DNA of 64,000 nucleotides from Aspidiotus rigidus. Its lineage: Eukaryota > Arthropoda > Insecta > Hemiptera > Diaspididae. Each line of letters opens with the position of its first letter. Positions within the stretch are counted from its first letter, which is position 1. The position numbers and the translations under genes were made by a program. The DNA is taken from NCBI GenBank assembly GCA_035079385.1, contig JAVHKY010000013.1, positions 8,492,001-8,556,000 of the forward strand. Reading direction: 5' to 3'. Under the pieces are notes generated by a model, which saw only the letters and a program-made list of their open reading frames with translations, did not search any database and had not been told where the DNA came from. This document shows positions 47,281 to 59,784 of this stretch, piece by piece.

Positions 47281-47623
47281 CGTTCATTCTTCGGGTAAGT
47301 GGGAAACTTCTTTTGGCTGAGATCTTGAACGGTTTGAGGTTCGGCCGAAATTCCTTGAGCACGTTGTTTCCGCGGCCTTCCGAAACTGTTTCTGGCTGTA
47401 GAAAAGTTATTATTATTTACTGAACCATAATGATGGTTTGAGGTAGGCGAAACGGGATTACTGAAAGGAAAAACGCTTTGAAATTTGTCCAACTGCGATC
47501 GCAATTCCGTTATTTCGCCGTTACGTAAAGTCAATTGTTCTTCTAGTTCGCGGATTCTTTTTTCTCTTTGTTCCAGCTGGTTCTTGATTTCAGTCAAAGG
47601 GTCTTGAGCTTCGGTCGACATTG
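47281..47623 (-). CDS. for: cGMP-dependent protein kinase (foraging/PKG-I type), early coding exon
   Basis: The kinase phosphorylates Ser/Thr proteins when cGMP binds; in insects it acts in the cytoplasm and in neurons, and its Drosophila gene foraging affects feeding behaviour. This exon encodes only the N-terminal regulatory region: from the ATG at 47621, MSTEAQDPLTEIKNQLEQRE opens a leucine-zipper coiled coil (about residues 8-50) ending in LDKFQSVFPF, a sequence typical of insect PKG. A Ser/Asn-rich linker leads to RAQGISAEPQT, the conserved autoinhibitory pseudosubstrate of PKG-I. The exon is bounded by a pyrimidine-rich acceptor (CTTGCTGTTTGCAG, before CAATG) and the donor CG|GTAAGT. 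It ends in phase 2. The cGMP-binding and kinase domains lie on exons not found here. Coding frame is intact. Confidence is high for the family. Confidence 0.93.
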
Positions 47624-49654
47624 CTGCAAACAGCAAGAATAAGAAAATAGGAAAATTATATTCTCATTCGTGTAAAGACTCATACGAGCATCAGGTTTAC
47701 GTTTGGAGGAACTACAAATATATTATGGTCTATTTGTGCGGTTAACAAGCTCGCGACTAATTTTCTACGTGATAAAAACAAGACCAAGATCGTGATAGTA
47801 AGTTGGTCGATTTCAATAGCCTATTGAAAGTCACCACTCAATACACCCGTAAGATACAGCACGAAGATGTCATGCAGGTGATATATTCTGTGTCAAGGAT
47901 ATCAGCTATATTATGGATACGTTCTGCCGGAGCGAAATGAAAATACAACGGCTATATCGAGTAACTCATATACATGTATGACATAAACCACGTAATACTT
48001 TCTCTGTCGATACAGTACTATCTTTCGATCTCAGCATCATCGGCTGAAACATCGAGTTATGACTTATGAGTAGAGGACAACCTCGCGCGATAAAGAAAGT
48101 TTAAATAGATATTCGAACTTCTAGCACCGCTCGGGTCAAAAAACTAAATACAGGTCTATAAGTATTCAATACACGGTAATTAGCTATGTACTTTTGAGCT
48201 TGGCAAACTTTTCTCGTCTCTTGGAAAAAGTCCTGTATACATATATTGATGATGATTAATGTGCACGCGAAGCTTGCACAATAATTTTAGAATTTTCGAA
48301 GAATACATGAATTATTATCAATTTACAATAGACGACGACAGGAATGAAAACGAAGACAACGACGTCGCTGACGTCAGTCAAAACCAACAGACAACATAAT
48401 ATGAACACAATTTCTTATTCATGTACGCACCTATGTACAGCCTACTCATTCTTGCATTGCTCCACGTCAATTATTTTCCAATGATTATGAATTTTTCTTG
48501 CTTCTCAGTAAAAAAAAAAAAAAATGATGTTACTTCATAATTCACTCGAGAACTTAATTACACGCTGTATTAGTTTTGAAAGTCTACACAAAAATTAAAA
48601 CAAGACATAAACAACGTAATAAAAGATACGAACTACTCAACAATTTCATACTCGCGAATGCATTTCTCGATTACAGCCGATTTTTTCGAGTAGTCTAGAA
48701 AATCGAAGGGTCTCTCATCTATGAAATGTATTTCACCACGCTGACGGGACCAATGTGACATCGAAATCACGCGACTCTGATGAAAAATCGATTGATAACG
48801 ATCGAGTATCTTATCAACAGTACGTGACTTCGAGAATACTTATTTGGTCTATAAATACATTTGTGCATTTATAATTGTATACGAATCTGACCTGTTTAAA
48901 CAGCATCGCGAGTGTTCGGATAAGACGCACACAATACAGATATTGTTCTTAAATTATACTATTTTTCACAACAAGAGATGAAATTCACATCATAAGCTAA
49001 AAAATATACATGAAAGAGGGAGGGGAAATGATGAAGCAACCAAATCTGCATCGAGAAGAGCTCAAAAAATGAGTATGAAACGTTGAAAAATTATCCGACT
49101 CTACATGCAGGGGCACTTGGAGCGTCGTTTTATTTCATATTCTTCCCATAAAGGACCTCGTGGACGTCCGTAATCATTAATTCAATATTGCTGAAATACA
49201 ATTTCACATAAGAAAATGGAACAATTTTCTTGTGCATTGAAAAAAGAAAGAAGACACTATGTGTAGTGTAGAATAACCGATTTTGAAAATTTGATAAAAA
49301 TTTATAATAGAATTTACACATTCAAAGAACGTCAACAAAAGTATGGTGAAAACTGCAATGAGAACTGATACCATCTCTAGACAGGTGGAGTTCCCTCGAT
49401 TAGGGGTGAAACCACAATTGGAATAAGAGAAACAGAAAAGAAGGGAACCAAAAATTTCGTCCATGAAGCGGAAATCACTCTTTGAAGCGCCTGAAAACAA
49501 GAAATTCGTTTCAGAAAATTGGGGGGTATCCTCTTTAAACAAGGATCGATATTTTCTGGCGTGGGCAAATGCATAAAGATCATATTTTATGTCTATCATA
49601 ATACATGTTCGTTCAAATCTTGTCAAGATAACGAGAATGTATGTTGAACTGAGT

Positions 49655-49714
49655 AGCTCTTAGGGGCTCACTCGCACCGCTCGTTCACCCCCTTGGTCTA
49701 GAGTAAGGCTACCA
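49655..49714 (+). repeat. GGGGCTCACTCGC satellite unit, left flank
   Basis: GAGTAGCTCTTAGGGGCTCA, CTCGCACCGCTCGTTCACC and GGTCTAGAGTAAGG match the units at 51505-51575 (CTAGCTCTTAGGAGTTGACT, CTCGCTGGGCTCGTTCGCC, AGTCTAGTATAATAAG). The unclassified element lies between them. Confidence 0.7.
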
Positions 49715-51445
49715 TACTGATATTGACCCATTTGATTACGTACCAATGGAGGTAACAATTTCAAATGGTTCTCAATTATGTTACAAACATGCGGACCCGG
49801 CATTGAGACCGTTTTTAAGGGAGCAGTATTTTAAAAGAAAACGCTTATTACTCGTAGCTGGACCCAGGTATCGGAATCGTTCTCGGTGGAAATTGAATGC
49901 TTAGTTCGAAGAAAACTCAACTTCTAGAATTTTTGGTATAAATCGCAATTTAGACATGATTAAAAAAGGAAGAAAACACTCGCAGCCGACTTCATCAGCT
50001 GCTCGGGATTGCCTTCATTAACTGTGTCAAGCGGGGCAAATAGGGAACCTCTTTTATCGGGGGTCGCCCAGCCGGCGAAAATTTTCTTCCAAGTCCCCTC
50101 CTATCCTACACATCTAGGTGGAGGTTCCCTTCCTATCACATATAGCTTGGGACGGGCCAGTGACGACACAGATAATTTTTTCAAAGTCCCCCTCCTATTG
50201 CATATAGCTCCAAAATCCGGGCATGCGATGTCACAATTTGGTGACGTTCCAAGTTCCCCTCCTATCATATATAGCTTGGAGGGCGAGGCCTGTGACGTCA
50301 CAGATCAGTTTTAATAGGTAACCCATTTTATCAGGGGGTTTTTCGGAAGGACGTCCACCGTATGCCGTCTGGCCTGCCGGCAAAGATCGGAGCTCGCAAA
50401 TTCTCCCAAGTCCCCCTCCTATCATATCGAAGATCGAAATTTTTCCAAGTCTCACTCCTATCATATATAGTTGGAGAGTGGGCCTGTGACGTCATAGATA
50501 ATTTTTTTCAAGTTCTTCTCCTATTATATACAGCTCCAAATTCCGAGCCTGTGACCTCACATTTGATGATGCCATAGGACAGCGTTGTAACGTCAACAAC
50601 ATTTTTCAGATCCCACGTACCTCATCTTTCAACGTCCCACTCCTATTACATATAGCTTGGAGGTCAGGGATCTGTGACATCAAAGTTTGATGACGTGATA
50701 AGTCAGCCTTGTGACGTCACAAACTGATCACGTCATAGATCAGTTTTGACAAAGTTCTCCTATTATATACAGCACTAATGTCCGGATCTGTGACGTCACA
50801 ATTTGATGACATAGGACAGCCTTGTGACGCCACAATCTACATTTTTCAGATCCCACATTCCCCATGAAACAGATTCTTTTCAAGTCCCACCCCTATCATG
50901 TATAGCTTGGAGGGCAGGACCTGGGAGGTCACAGGTTGATGACCTCATAAATCAGTTTTTCCATGTCTCACTCCTCTCATATTAGGCTTGGAGGGCGGGG
51001 CCTGTGACTTCATAGTTTGATAATGCCGTATATCAGCCTTGTGACGTCACAATTTACATTTTTCATATCTCATGTGCCCCATAAAACAGGTTTCCGCCAC
51101 CCATTGCATAACTCCATTAAAGAATCCGTGGGTTTTTTAAAATAAAGATTAAAATTTGTCCCTCGCCACCTTGGGAATTTGAGGTCAAAAGTCCATATTT
51201 TTCCAAATATCCCCTTATCAGATACAGCTCAGTATTCGAATTTTTCTAGTCCCTCTCCTATCATAACTTGAAAGACGGAATTTTTTCAAGTCCCCCTCCC
51301 AAGCCAGTGCTCGTCATTTTTCTTCAATTTAGCTCGATAAAGTAGGTTCCCTGTTTAAAAAATCGACCCACGTTAAAATTCAACTCTCTTCTTGAAATTT
51401 ACTCGCAAATCTAGCACTCGAGTTGAGCATTTCCCGATTTACTCA
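49715..51445 (+). mobile_element. Unclassified repeat element, copy 2 (inverted relative to 23205-25191)
   Basis: It begins with the conserved ORF (49723-49905). GCGGGGCAAATAGGGAACCT and TCGGGGGTCGCCCAGCC follow, then GTCTGGCCTGCCGGCAAAG at 50368. An array of TGTGACGTCACA-bearing modules runs to about 51070. The copy ends with TTTAAAAAATCGACCCACG, TTCAACTCTC and GAGTTGAGCATTTCCCGAT. This mirrors copy 1 in order and orientation. The first 300 bp carry an additional duplicated stretch (GCCAGTGACGACACAG region) not obvious in copy 1. Flanking satellite units on both sides suggest insertion into a satellite. Confidence 0.78.
49723..49905 (+). pseudogene. Conserved ORF of the unclassified element, copy 2
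   Basis: The frame reads IDPFDYVPMEVTISNG, then QLCYKHADPALRPFL, then KRKRLLLVAGPRYRNRS and ends KLNA at a TAG. It has no start ATG at the boundary of homology, so this is the C-terminal end of a longer protein. The stop codon position is identical in both copies. Family unknown. Confidence 0.5.
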
Positions 51446-51454
51446 GCTCTCGGC

Positions 51455-51775
51455 CCTCAATCTGGGTCTAGTGTAAGTCGGGTGTGTTGCATGTTCATCT
51501 GACTAGCTCTTAGGAGTTGACTCGCTGGGCTCGTTCGCCCTCAATCTCAGTCTAGTATAATAAGTACTAGTTCGCCCTCCTTCTTCTAGGCCGACTATCT
51601 ATGTTAGGCTACTTAGATCCCAGGGACTCACTCGCTCTGCTCGTGCACCGGTTCAAGTCTAGTATACCGTATGTTGAGCGATACCCGCTCGAAGATCTTT
51701 CTAGTGTATGTCTAGTATACTGTTTATTGAGCTAACCAGCCCTCACAGTATACTGTATGTCAAGCTGACTGGATG
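51455..51775 (+). repeat. Satellite units with CTCACTCGC and GTCTAGTATA cores
   Basis: Four degenerate units of about 60-90 bp, each with a GAC/CTCACTCGC-GCTCGTTCGCC-like block and AGTCTAGTATACTGTATGTT-like tail, at about 51460, 51505, 51600 and 51700. They match the flank at 49655-49714. Confidence 0.65.
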
Positions 51776-51989
51776 ATGAGGTGCACTCGCAGATTTATGA
51801 ATCATTCACGAGGTATATGAGGAAGGGGAGGGAGGAGGGGCTGTACCAATCTGCCCGTTAATTTGGGGAAAAGAGGGTGGTGCCGAGACGTACTCGCAGA
51901 TTTTCAAATTAGGATAGAGCGAGGCAAAAGACGTGAAACGTGTTAATGAAGTATATTCTTTAGATTTGGCGCAGCTCCTAAAAGATCTG

Positions 51990-52260
51990 TTCGTCAAGAT
52001 TCAGGAACCAAAAAGAAGCAAATTTCGAATTTTCACCAGAAGTAGGACGAAAGAGAAGTGGATCTCTACAATTTTCTCCTAGAAGCAGAACCAGAAATTT
52101 ATTTGAAGAAGTAGAAGTGAAACAAAGGGCATCCCAGATTTTCTCCAAGAAGCAACACCAAAAAGAAGCAGGTCCTGGAATTTGTCCAAGAAGCAGAACT
52201 GTTCCTCTAAAACAAAAGAATATTTTTGAAAGTAACGGAGATCCCTGAAAAGAAAATAAG
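51990..52260 (+). repeat. Degenerate tandem repeat (AGAAGCAGAACCAGAAA), paired with 54320-54440
   Basis: Units of about 60 bp recur: CAGGAACCAAAAAGAAGCAA, TCCTAGAAGCAGAACCAGAA, CCAAGAAGCAACACCAAAAA and CCAAGAAGCAGAACTGTTCC, separated by pyrimidine-rich ends. The stretch at 54323-54440 (CAGGAACCAAAAAGAACCAA, CCAAGTAGCAGAACCAGAAA, CCGCAAGAAACGGAACC) is a second copy of the same array. Confidence 0.65.
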
Positions 52261-53635
52261 CACCTTGTTGCACAAGGTTTCAGGAGGGTTGACTAATACT
52301 CTATCAACTAGGGTGTCCGGAATCCCAGAGAAGTCTCGGAGTCCGTAAAGAAAGCCCGCGAACTTGGGTTGCACCGGGACTCAGATGGATCAACCCGGAA
52401 AAAGATGTTATTCCAAACTTAATGAGGAAATAATTGAAAAAATTGTAATAAAAAAAATTAAATTATAGTTTGAAATATGCCGAGAAGAGAAAAAAAACCT
52501 TGGAAAAGTCCCAAAAGAACCCTAACAAAGTTACCAAAAGATCCTGGAAAGTCCCCGATTTTCATTTTCTGATTCCGGGAGACACACCCCGACACATCAA
52601 TTATTTCAATTTATCGATTATCGAAATTTTTAACATTTAATGTCTCGATACAAGATTCAGTCTACTCTAAACCCAGGACCAAGTATAGATCGAATCGCAG
52701 ATCATGAACTCCAAATTAAAAATTATTGTCGATCAGTGATCCATTTCAGAACCATTTCTTTCCCAAGTTATAATCATTTGATTCATTTCCCAATATACAA
52801 ACAAACTGCAACAAGAAAAGCTTGCATACTTTGATATTCAACATTAAGAAAAGCGAAGAATTTTTATACCCATGACGTTGCAAGATATTCAGTTTTCAAT
52901 TCACTCGTTTTTAGACTAATTGGCACCAATTCAGTTCGTCCAAGAGAAGTTCGACAGAATAAAAGTAAAACGAACACTCAACGATGAGTTGTTATTCTCA
53001 CTCTTAATACAAGCTCTAGTCATCTTCACATTTAAACAAGAATAAAGTACACATATTGAATCGTGGATCACAAATCATGAAAATTGCATACTTTTTATGC
53101 TCATTGACATCAATTAACAAATTTTTCATCCTTGTTTCAGTGTAGTTTTCATTTACTTATTGTTGTTGAGACACTCTTCGAGGTTTACTATTGCCATCTT
53201 TGTATTGAGAGAAATCATTGCACAGCATTATTTCACAAACAAAAGAATCAAAACGAATAATTTGTATAAATACAGATACGGCAACCTTAAATAAAATTCA
53301 CACAATTCAATAAATATGCAAAACAAGCAAAACAAGAACGTCTTCATGAATTTGAAATGTGAACATTAATTCTATGAGTACCATAAATAGGCTCTATTGC
53401 ATAAAATCGACTAACCAAAAATTAAAACTTACTAACAAAAATGAAATACTAAGAACATTATGTACTTATAGAAATGAACACAGAATTCTTGTATCCTACA
53501 CCCAGACATCACATACGCCTTTGATAAGCGATTAAACCTTCACCAGGCAGCGCTACTGTGAGGGTGATTAAGCGACCTGAACTTTGATCAGTCGCTATAA
53601 AATGAATACATATATGACCTAAAGATGTAATTGTA

Positions 53636-53706
53636 GACCTTTCTGTCAAAAGGGCGTCCGTCTCATAAGAAATATATTGAGCGGACGCCCTTTTAACAGA
53701 AAGGTC
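53636..53706. repeat. 71-bp hairpin, 25-bp arms, 21-bp loop
   Basis: The left arm 53636-53660 and right arm 53682-53706 are inverted repeats matching at 24 of 25 positions (AAAAGGGCGTCCG against CGGACGCCCTTTT at the base of the loop). A related, decayed copy at 62034-62110 keeps the order of blocks but not the pairing. This is most simply a tiny fold-back element. The size also resembles a microRNA precursor, but there is no support for expression. Confidence 0.75.
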
Positions 53707-54322
53707 CTCAATATCTTCTTCAATCGCATCAAAATTTTGCAATTGTATTTTCTTCTGGAAATTAGTCGACCGGATTTTTTAAAATCAAGATTTCCTCATT
53801 TTAAAAATATGAAACGTGAAGGTTATCGTCGCCAGGGCTACCAACTATTTAACTCCAAGTTTAATCACTTATGCCCACTATCCACAACGGCGCTGTGGAC
53901 TATTGTGCCGGTACGTGAAACATGAGCGACTGAATTCTTACAAAGGGGAAAGGCCGGTCACACACTTGGACTACACTAGGTCAGCTATACGGAGCCAAGA
54001 TACAGCCACCACTTCAGAGATCACACATCTGAACTTCCCGTAGTCAACTACTTCACCTGTTTTGAAAAAAAAGAGACTGTCATCACTCATTCCAAACAAT
54101 CAATGAGCGATAGGCTATAGTTACCAAATAAAGCTCAATTTCATCTGCAGCCATGGTCAAGGTGTGTGATACTCCAGACTATACTTTCAGTAGGATGCAA
54201 CTATGTTACTCACATTTTGTAGCCAAGGTGTGTGACGAGCCTAAGAAAAGTAATTTCAGCACAATCGACCTTTGCGACGCGGACCGACCCTAAAAATAAC
54301 GGATACCTCACATTTTCTCATC

Positions 54323-54440
54323 AAGATCAGGAACCAAAAAGAACCAAATGCCATTTTTTTTTCCTTCTTCCAAGTAGCAGAACCAGAAATAAACAATTCT
54401 CAAACTTTTTCCGCAAGAAACGGAACCAAAATAGAAAATG
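54323..54440 (+). repeat. Second copy of the AGAAGCAGAACC array
   Basis: See 51990-52260. Here the two or three units are separated by T-runs, and the overlapping open frames in this stretch are by-products of the repeat. Confidence 0.6.
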
Positions 54441-56006
54441 AAACCGAATATCAGTGTTACTCTCGATCATCAAGATAGTCCACAATATTAGGCAAGGGCA
54501 GTATCGAGAAACGAAAATCAGGAAAAATCGCTTATTGGGTTGATTTCCGGGGTCCACCGACATGTTTTCCATTGGAATTCGATAATATTGAAAGAAAGAT
54601 GAAGAAGTGCATCGAATTTTTTGAAACTACAAACGCGTATTAAAGGGGCGCCAAACAAAATTTAGCACCCTACCTCCCTCGCATCCTTGACTGCCATAAA
54701 TATTGATATGTGAGGTCAATGGCAATATCTTGTAGGTAGCCTGCAGTAAAATGATTTTGGCACAGAAAATTTCAACAGAAGTTGAAAAATCTTCAGTCTT
54801 TTGTGAAACGTACTAAAAATCAAAAAAAGGCAAATTTGAAAACTCTTTGTCGGGGTTTCTAATCCGTCAAAATAGGTATAATTCTAATCCAAATTTTACA
54901 TGGAACAGTTTCGAGGTATTTCCACCTCTAACTGCATCAATTTGCCCGATATATTGAAAATATTGAAATTTTATAGGGAAATTGGCTCCTTGAGGTAGTT
55001 CGGAGGGTCTGCAGGCGTGTCTCCCGATCGAATTCGAATATCGACTATATAAGATAAAGTACAATACATCAAATTTCATACTTCTATCAAAAGGTATAAA
55101 GTTTGCACCATTTTCAAGGCATATACTTATCGTCTTCACTATCGATTTGTACGAACATATGAGTGACTTCAAAAGAATTGGACAAAATTCGAAGTCCTAT
55201 AAAAAATAACGCAAAAAAGCCAAATAATAGTCTCAGAAACGCTTCGATATAATACTGCGATAACGTCATTAGAAAGATGTCAGAAAAAAATTCTGCGTTT
55301 TGTACACTTCGACGTATGAATGTTGTCTTCACAAAGCTGAATCATCGAGAGTCATTCGGTATTATTGGCAAAATCGTATTTTTGTTTAATGAATCGATAA
55401 CTACAACTTGTGCTGTTAGTAATACACAATCATTGCGAGAGTGTTTTTGATACAATCACGATACGCGTACTTCTTTTCCGGGCCATGTGTTATTTCTTGG
55501 CACGTGAAAATGAATCAGATTTCTTCATCACATCACTAACGGAAGCTACAGTATATGAAATTGTATTGGTGAAATATTCCATACAGAGAATTGAAATGTC
55601 ATTCTTCTCAAACAATTATTGCTCCAAATAATAGAATTAATATTTATTCAGCTATACTTAATGAATAGAAATTCCCCCTACAATCAGGTTTACCCGACAG
55701 CCTACCTAGATCACCTGAAGATGCAGAGGGAAAACATTGCCCATTCTATGTGATAGCAACAGTCGCAATCTTCATTCAAGTCCATGAGAGGAGAATTTAA
55801 AGGAGGAGAAGGGTTTTTTTTTCCTGATTATTAGGTTAATTTTATAAATAATAAAAAAAGGCAGTCACAGACCCGTAAAAATTCATGTTCAATCAATCTT
55901 TACCGACTTTCCACCATTAGGAATGAATAATAGCAAGAAAAAAGAGAAAGAGTATCAAAGAAAATGCCAGGGGACGCCCGCGCCATCCAAATTTATACAT
56001 AGTTCA

Positions 56007-56113
56007 AGTTCGCCTAACGCGTTGAGTGCGCGTCAAGCTCTGCAAACAGCTGTACACTATGCAAATTGTTGAGTGTTGCAGATTCACCGCTCGGTCAACT
56101 GCGTTAGGCGAAC
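56007..56113. mobile_element. Short inverted-repeat element (MITE-like)
   Basis: AGTTCGCCTAACGCGTTGA (56007-56025) and TCAACTGCGTTAGGCGAAC (56095-56113) are inverted repeats with one or two mismatches or indels. Weak similarity continues a few bases outward. The interior is 69 bp without features. Confidence 0.6.
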
Positions 56114-56285
56114 CCTAAACTGTGAATTTCAATGATACCCGTGTCTCGAGCTCTCTTGGACAAATTCTGTTTACTCTTGTACAGCGTGTATTGTAGTCAT
56201 CGCAATTGTTTTATACATGCAAATACAATTGGTGTACAATGGGGGATATAATGGGATTCTATATTGTATGGGATCGTGTGCTCAG

Positions 56286-56418
56286 CTGATGGCTCCACTT
56301 GCATTCAAATTCTACAGTTCAGACGCAAGTGGCGTCATCAATTACAGAAAAATGATGCAAATTCAACCATCAGCTGCAGACGTCATTGATCTATTCAAGA
56401 TGGAGTCTCATTATGTCT
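56286..56418 (+). repeat. Dispersed repeat, copy 2 (partner at 598-712)
   Basis: An 89-codon open frame (56217-56486) spans it. Comparison with copy 1, which lacks an open frame and differs by indels, argues that the frame is accidental. Confidence 0.5.
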
Positions 56419-56999
56419 CCCAATACAGTGTCTTGAATGGGGAGGCCAATGAGGTCTTCTCAGTCGAGAGAAGTGGCTCAATATGAGTAGCGTTCGGTGA
56501 GCTGGGAGGTAGTCGTAATTCTGGAACATTCGAGGCCCAGATAAGGGAACTAAATCCATTTTTTTTCTTTGGAGTGCTGGATGAGGCAGCAGGAAAGAGG
56601 GAGATGAAAGCTCGCGTAGTTTCCTCTGGGCTATCTGCTGACCATTAAAATAGTCATTATTCTTATAGGCAAGTGGGATTTTCTCTTCTAAACTCCTCAT
56701 GAGTAAGCTTATTGGGATGATAAAACTGGAGAAAAGAGAGGAAATCCTTCAGGGCAAGAATGTTACTCTATGGGTTGTCGTCGCCGAGAAAATGTTTTAC
56801 AGCGATTTCTTCAGTTGTCACTTGCACGATAAGCACGCTTAAAATCGTCATGTGAATCTCAAATTAACCAGTGGAATGTTGAAAATATCGTTGTCGAGCA
56901 TACTGAGAGGGAAGGTGGCTTTGGTCAATTCATAAACGATAACTCGAAAAGAGCGAACATTAGTCTGATGAGAGGGGTGAGACTCAAAAGACAGTACGT

Positions 57000-58470
57000 A
57001 CCTAGATGCCAATATCCTCAAATTGGAGGTCACTTATGAGAAATAGCGATGGCGATAGGAACTTTGATGAATCAGTTTTTGGCATCGAAAGAGATGAACC
57101 TGGAAAACTTACTGAGAAAGGCAGAGTATGAAATTTTGCAATGAGATTGGAGGAATATTCAATGTTGTGGGCAGAAGCAAAAATGACGCGGCGACAGAAC
57201 CAATCATTGAAATAGAACAAGTATACGATATCATAACTCTGTTACGAGAACGTTGCCAATGACCTTCACCTAGGTGAGGATAGAAGAGGAAATATGACAA
57301 AACAATCTCCTGACCCGAACAACCTCTCGTTTTCATGACGAGTGCGATAACCAATACGCTACCAGGCCCTAAGATTAGATAGTTATAATTTCAACCCCCA
57401 AGTCAAGTATAAACAAAGTTCGGACTGAAAATTATTCCGAAGACAAGAGGAGATGGGTGAGTGAATTCAGAGATAGTGAGTGCGTATATACCAATATTCT
57501 AAAACAGGAGATATAGTGGGGGCGCTAGGGAAATTGGACGAACAAATTTTTGGCATTAAAAGAGAAGTACCAAGACTCTCGGGAGTTGGACATCACAAAA
57601 TTGGCCGATGAAATCGAAGGAATATTCGATGGTGTGGACAAGTGCAAAAGTGAGGTGGTATAAGGACCAATCATTGAAATAGAAAAAATGAATCACATCA
57701 CAACTCTATCATTAGAACCTCATCAATGACCTTGACCTACTGCCGGACCTTAAATATTAACCCTTAAACAATCTAGGTCACAAGAGAAGGCTGGGAGTTT
57801 AGGCTGAAACTCTGGAGGAACATTAGTCTGGTGATAAGAGGGTCCGATAAGAGTAAATTCAGAAATAGTATGTACAGGAGATCACTTTGATGAGAGGAAT
57901 AGAGATGGTGATAGGAACATTGATGAACAAGTTTTCTAAATGAAAAAAAAAACAACGGGTACCTCCTGGGAGAGGGAGATTACAGAATTCGCCGATGAGA
58001 TGAGAGGAGCATTTGAAGCAAAAGTGAGGCGGCATAAGGACCAATCATTGAAATAGAAAACGTCGTCACAACTCTGTCACTAAAACCTCATCAATGGTCT
58101 TTACATCCTTCGGGATTTGAAATGTAGACCTTTGAGCTCGATACATTCAAACTAGGTCACAAGAATAGGCCCAAGTTCACGCTGAAGCTGTGGAAAAACA
58201 TCAGTCTGGAGATAAGATAATATGATATGAGTGAATTCAAAATAGGGCATCACTCCGACGAGAGGAATAGTGGTGGCGATAGGAACGTTGATGAACAAGT
58301 TTTTGGTATCTAAAGAGACAAACCTGAAAAACTTACTGGGAGAGTTGGATTAGGAAATTTTCTGATGACATCAAAGGAGTATTTGATAGTGTGGGTCGCA
58401 ATAGTAATTAATCATTGAAATGAAAAATGGGAATTACGTCACTACTCTTGTCACTAGATGCTCACCAATA
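57000..58470 (-). pseudogene. Four-unit tandem array resembling Penelope-type RT motif A
   Basis: The anchor GATGAACAAGTTTTT or a close variant lies near 57067, 57535, 57922 and 58290, so units are about 370-470 bp. On the minus strand each unit reads a piece like HTIEYSFDFIGQF followed, after a frame change, by a piece like FVSLDTKNLFINVPI (58330-58280) or FISFDAKN-FIKVPI (about 57100-57055). In Penelope-type RTs the block NS-(F/E)-(E/D)-x...VSFDV-x-SLFTNVP carries the first catalytic Asp, so the array may be repeated fragments of such a gene. All units have stops and frameshifts. The match is short and other explanations remain open. Confidence 0.42.
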
Positions 58471-59784
58471 ATTTTAACCTACTTCAAGAATTTCACATTT
58501 TGGCCCTCGAGCTAAATACGTACAACTTAGGGAAGACTGAAACTCTAAAGGATATGCCAGGTTTTCTTCACTGCTGAGAAGCCTAACAAGCTTTTCGGCT
58601 TAGTAGCAGCAGAAGCCGATTTTTGATCGGCTTTCAAAGCAGCCAATAGCCGATGGGAAGATGATACAATAATCGAAGTAGATGGAGGCAACTCGATCGA
58701 CTACAAAAACGGAAGGGAGTCCATCGAAAAACTTTTCAAAGATGATGATATGGGAAAGAAGTTCAGCATTTGATCCAAATCAGCGAACGGCTGACAAGCC
58801 AAAAGCTAAGTTAAAGCCGTTCGTGATTGGCCTGTCAGCACTACTTTTATTTTCGAGATTCGAAACTTTTGTACAAGCACACAGAACTGCGGTAGTTTTT
58901 TCAGAAGGGTGACGGCATAGGTAGATCTCGTAATTTTCTCATCACTTATCGATATTGAGCTACAATAGATCGACTTGATTTTGGTTGATAAGAGGGAACT
59001 TTTTCTTGATAAAAATGTTGAAAGCTGAGCTACTTCGTTGTCCTGCTGTTTTTCCTCCAGACAAATAACAGCGTTCTCTAATTGACGGTCTGTGGATCTT
59101 TCAACTCGAGTAAGCTGAGGCGAATATTGTTGCTTAGAACAATGCTTTTCCAGAACCGAAACAAAATGAATTTTCAATTTGTAGACATTTTCAATGAGTT
59201 CGAGTTTCATTACGTGATTTATTTCATCGAATCCTGCGTCGGGATTCAAGGGATGGGAGTAACACAAATATCGTTCACTTGTTCCTCGAGCATAATATTG
59301 TACAAACGGAGGTCTAAATACGAGACAAATGACCTTATCTCGTGTTAAAATCTGGAGAAGATGGAAGTATAGTCTAAAATGGAATTTCGATCTCTCGCTA
59401 TCACCGAACGAGCATCGCCAGATACGAAACCTTTCAAGTCATACGGAGTGAAATATGAACCTTGACATAGAAACAAAACGTCAACACGACTCTCAAAAAT
59501 CTTCGTTCATCATCCGAAATCTAGAGACTCTTCAGGGTTCTTATACGAATCAAATCGAGATTTATAAGGTTTCATAACTAAACGTTCGACGGTTCGAAGA
59601 GACGAGATGATAACGACCGTACAGGTGTCCTGCACGATGTTATGAAAGATCGCTCCAGTCATACTCGTGTCAGCTAAAAGAGTTTTGATATCGTTAGGTT
59701 GGAAAAAAATAGAACATTATTGCGGCGTGACACAATCGCCATCTGTTCGGAGAGTTGAATGGAACTCGATAGCGCAGTACTGAC

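Larger units (their letters stand above)
47624..59784 (-). other. for: Inferred 12.2-kb intron of the cGMP-dependent kinase gene
   Basis: If the exon at 59785-59914 splices to the exon at 47281-47623, this whole interval is intron, with donor GTCAGT at 59784 and acceptor TTTGCAG at 47624. It contains the inverted repeat element copy at 49715-51445, satellites, hairpins and the tandem array at 57.0-58.5 kb. Stretches with nothing recognised inside it are 47640-49650, 52310-53630, 53710-54320, 54600-56000 and 58480-59780. Confidence 0.55.

Noticed and set aside
56217..56486. 89-codon open frame
   Set aside because: It overlaps a dispersed repeat whose other copy (598-712) is not open, and the peptide has no recognisable domain.
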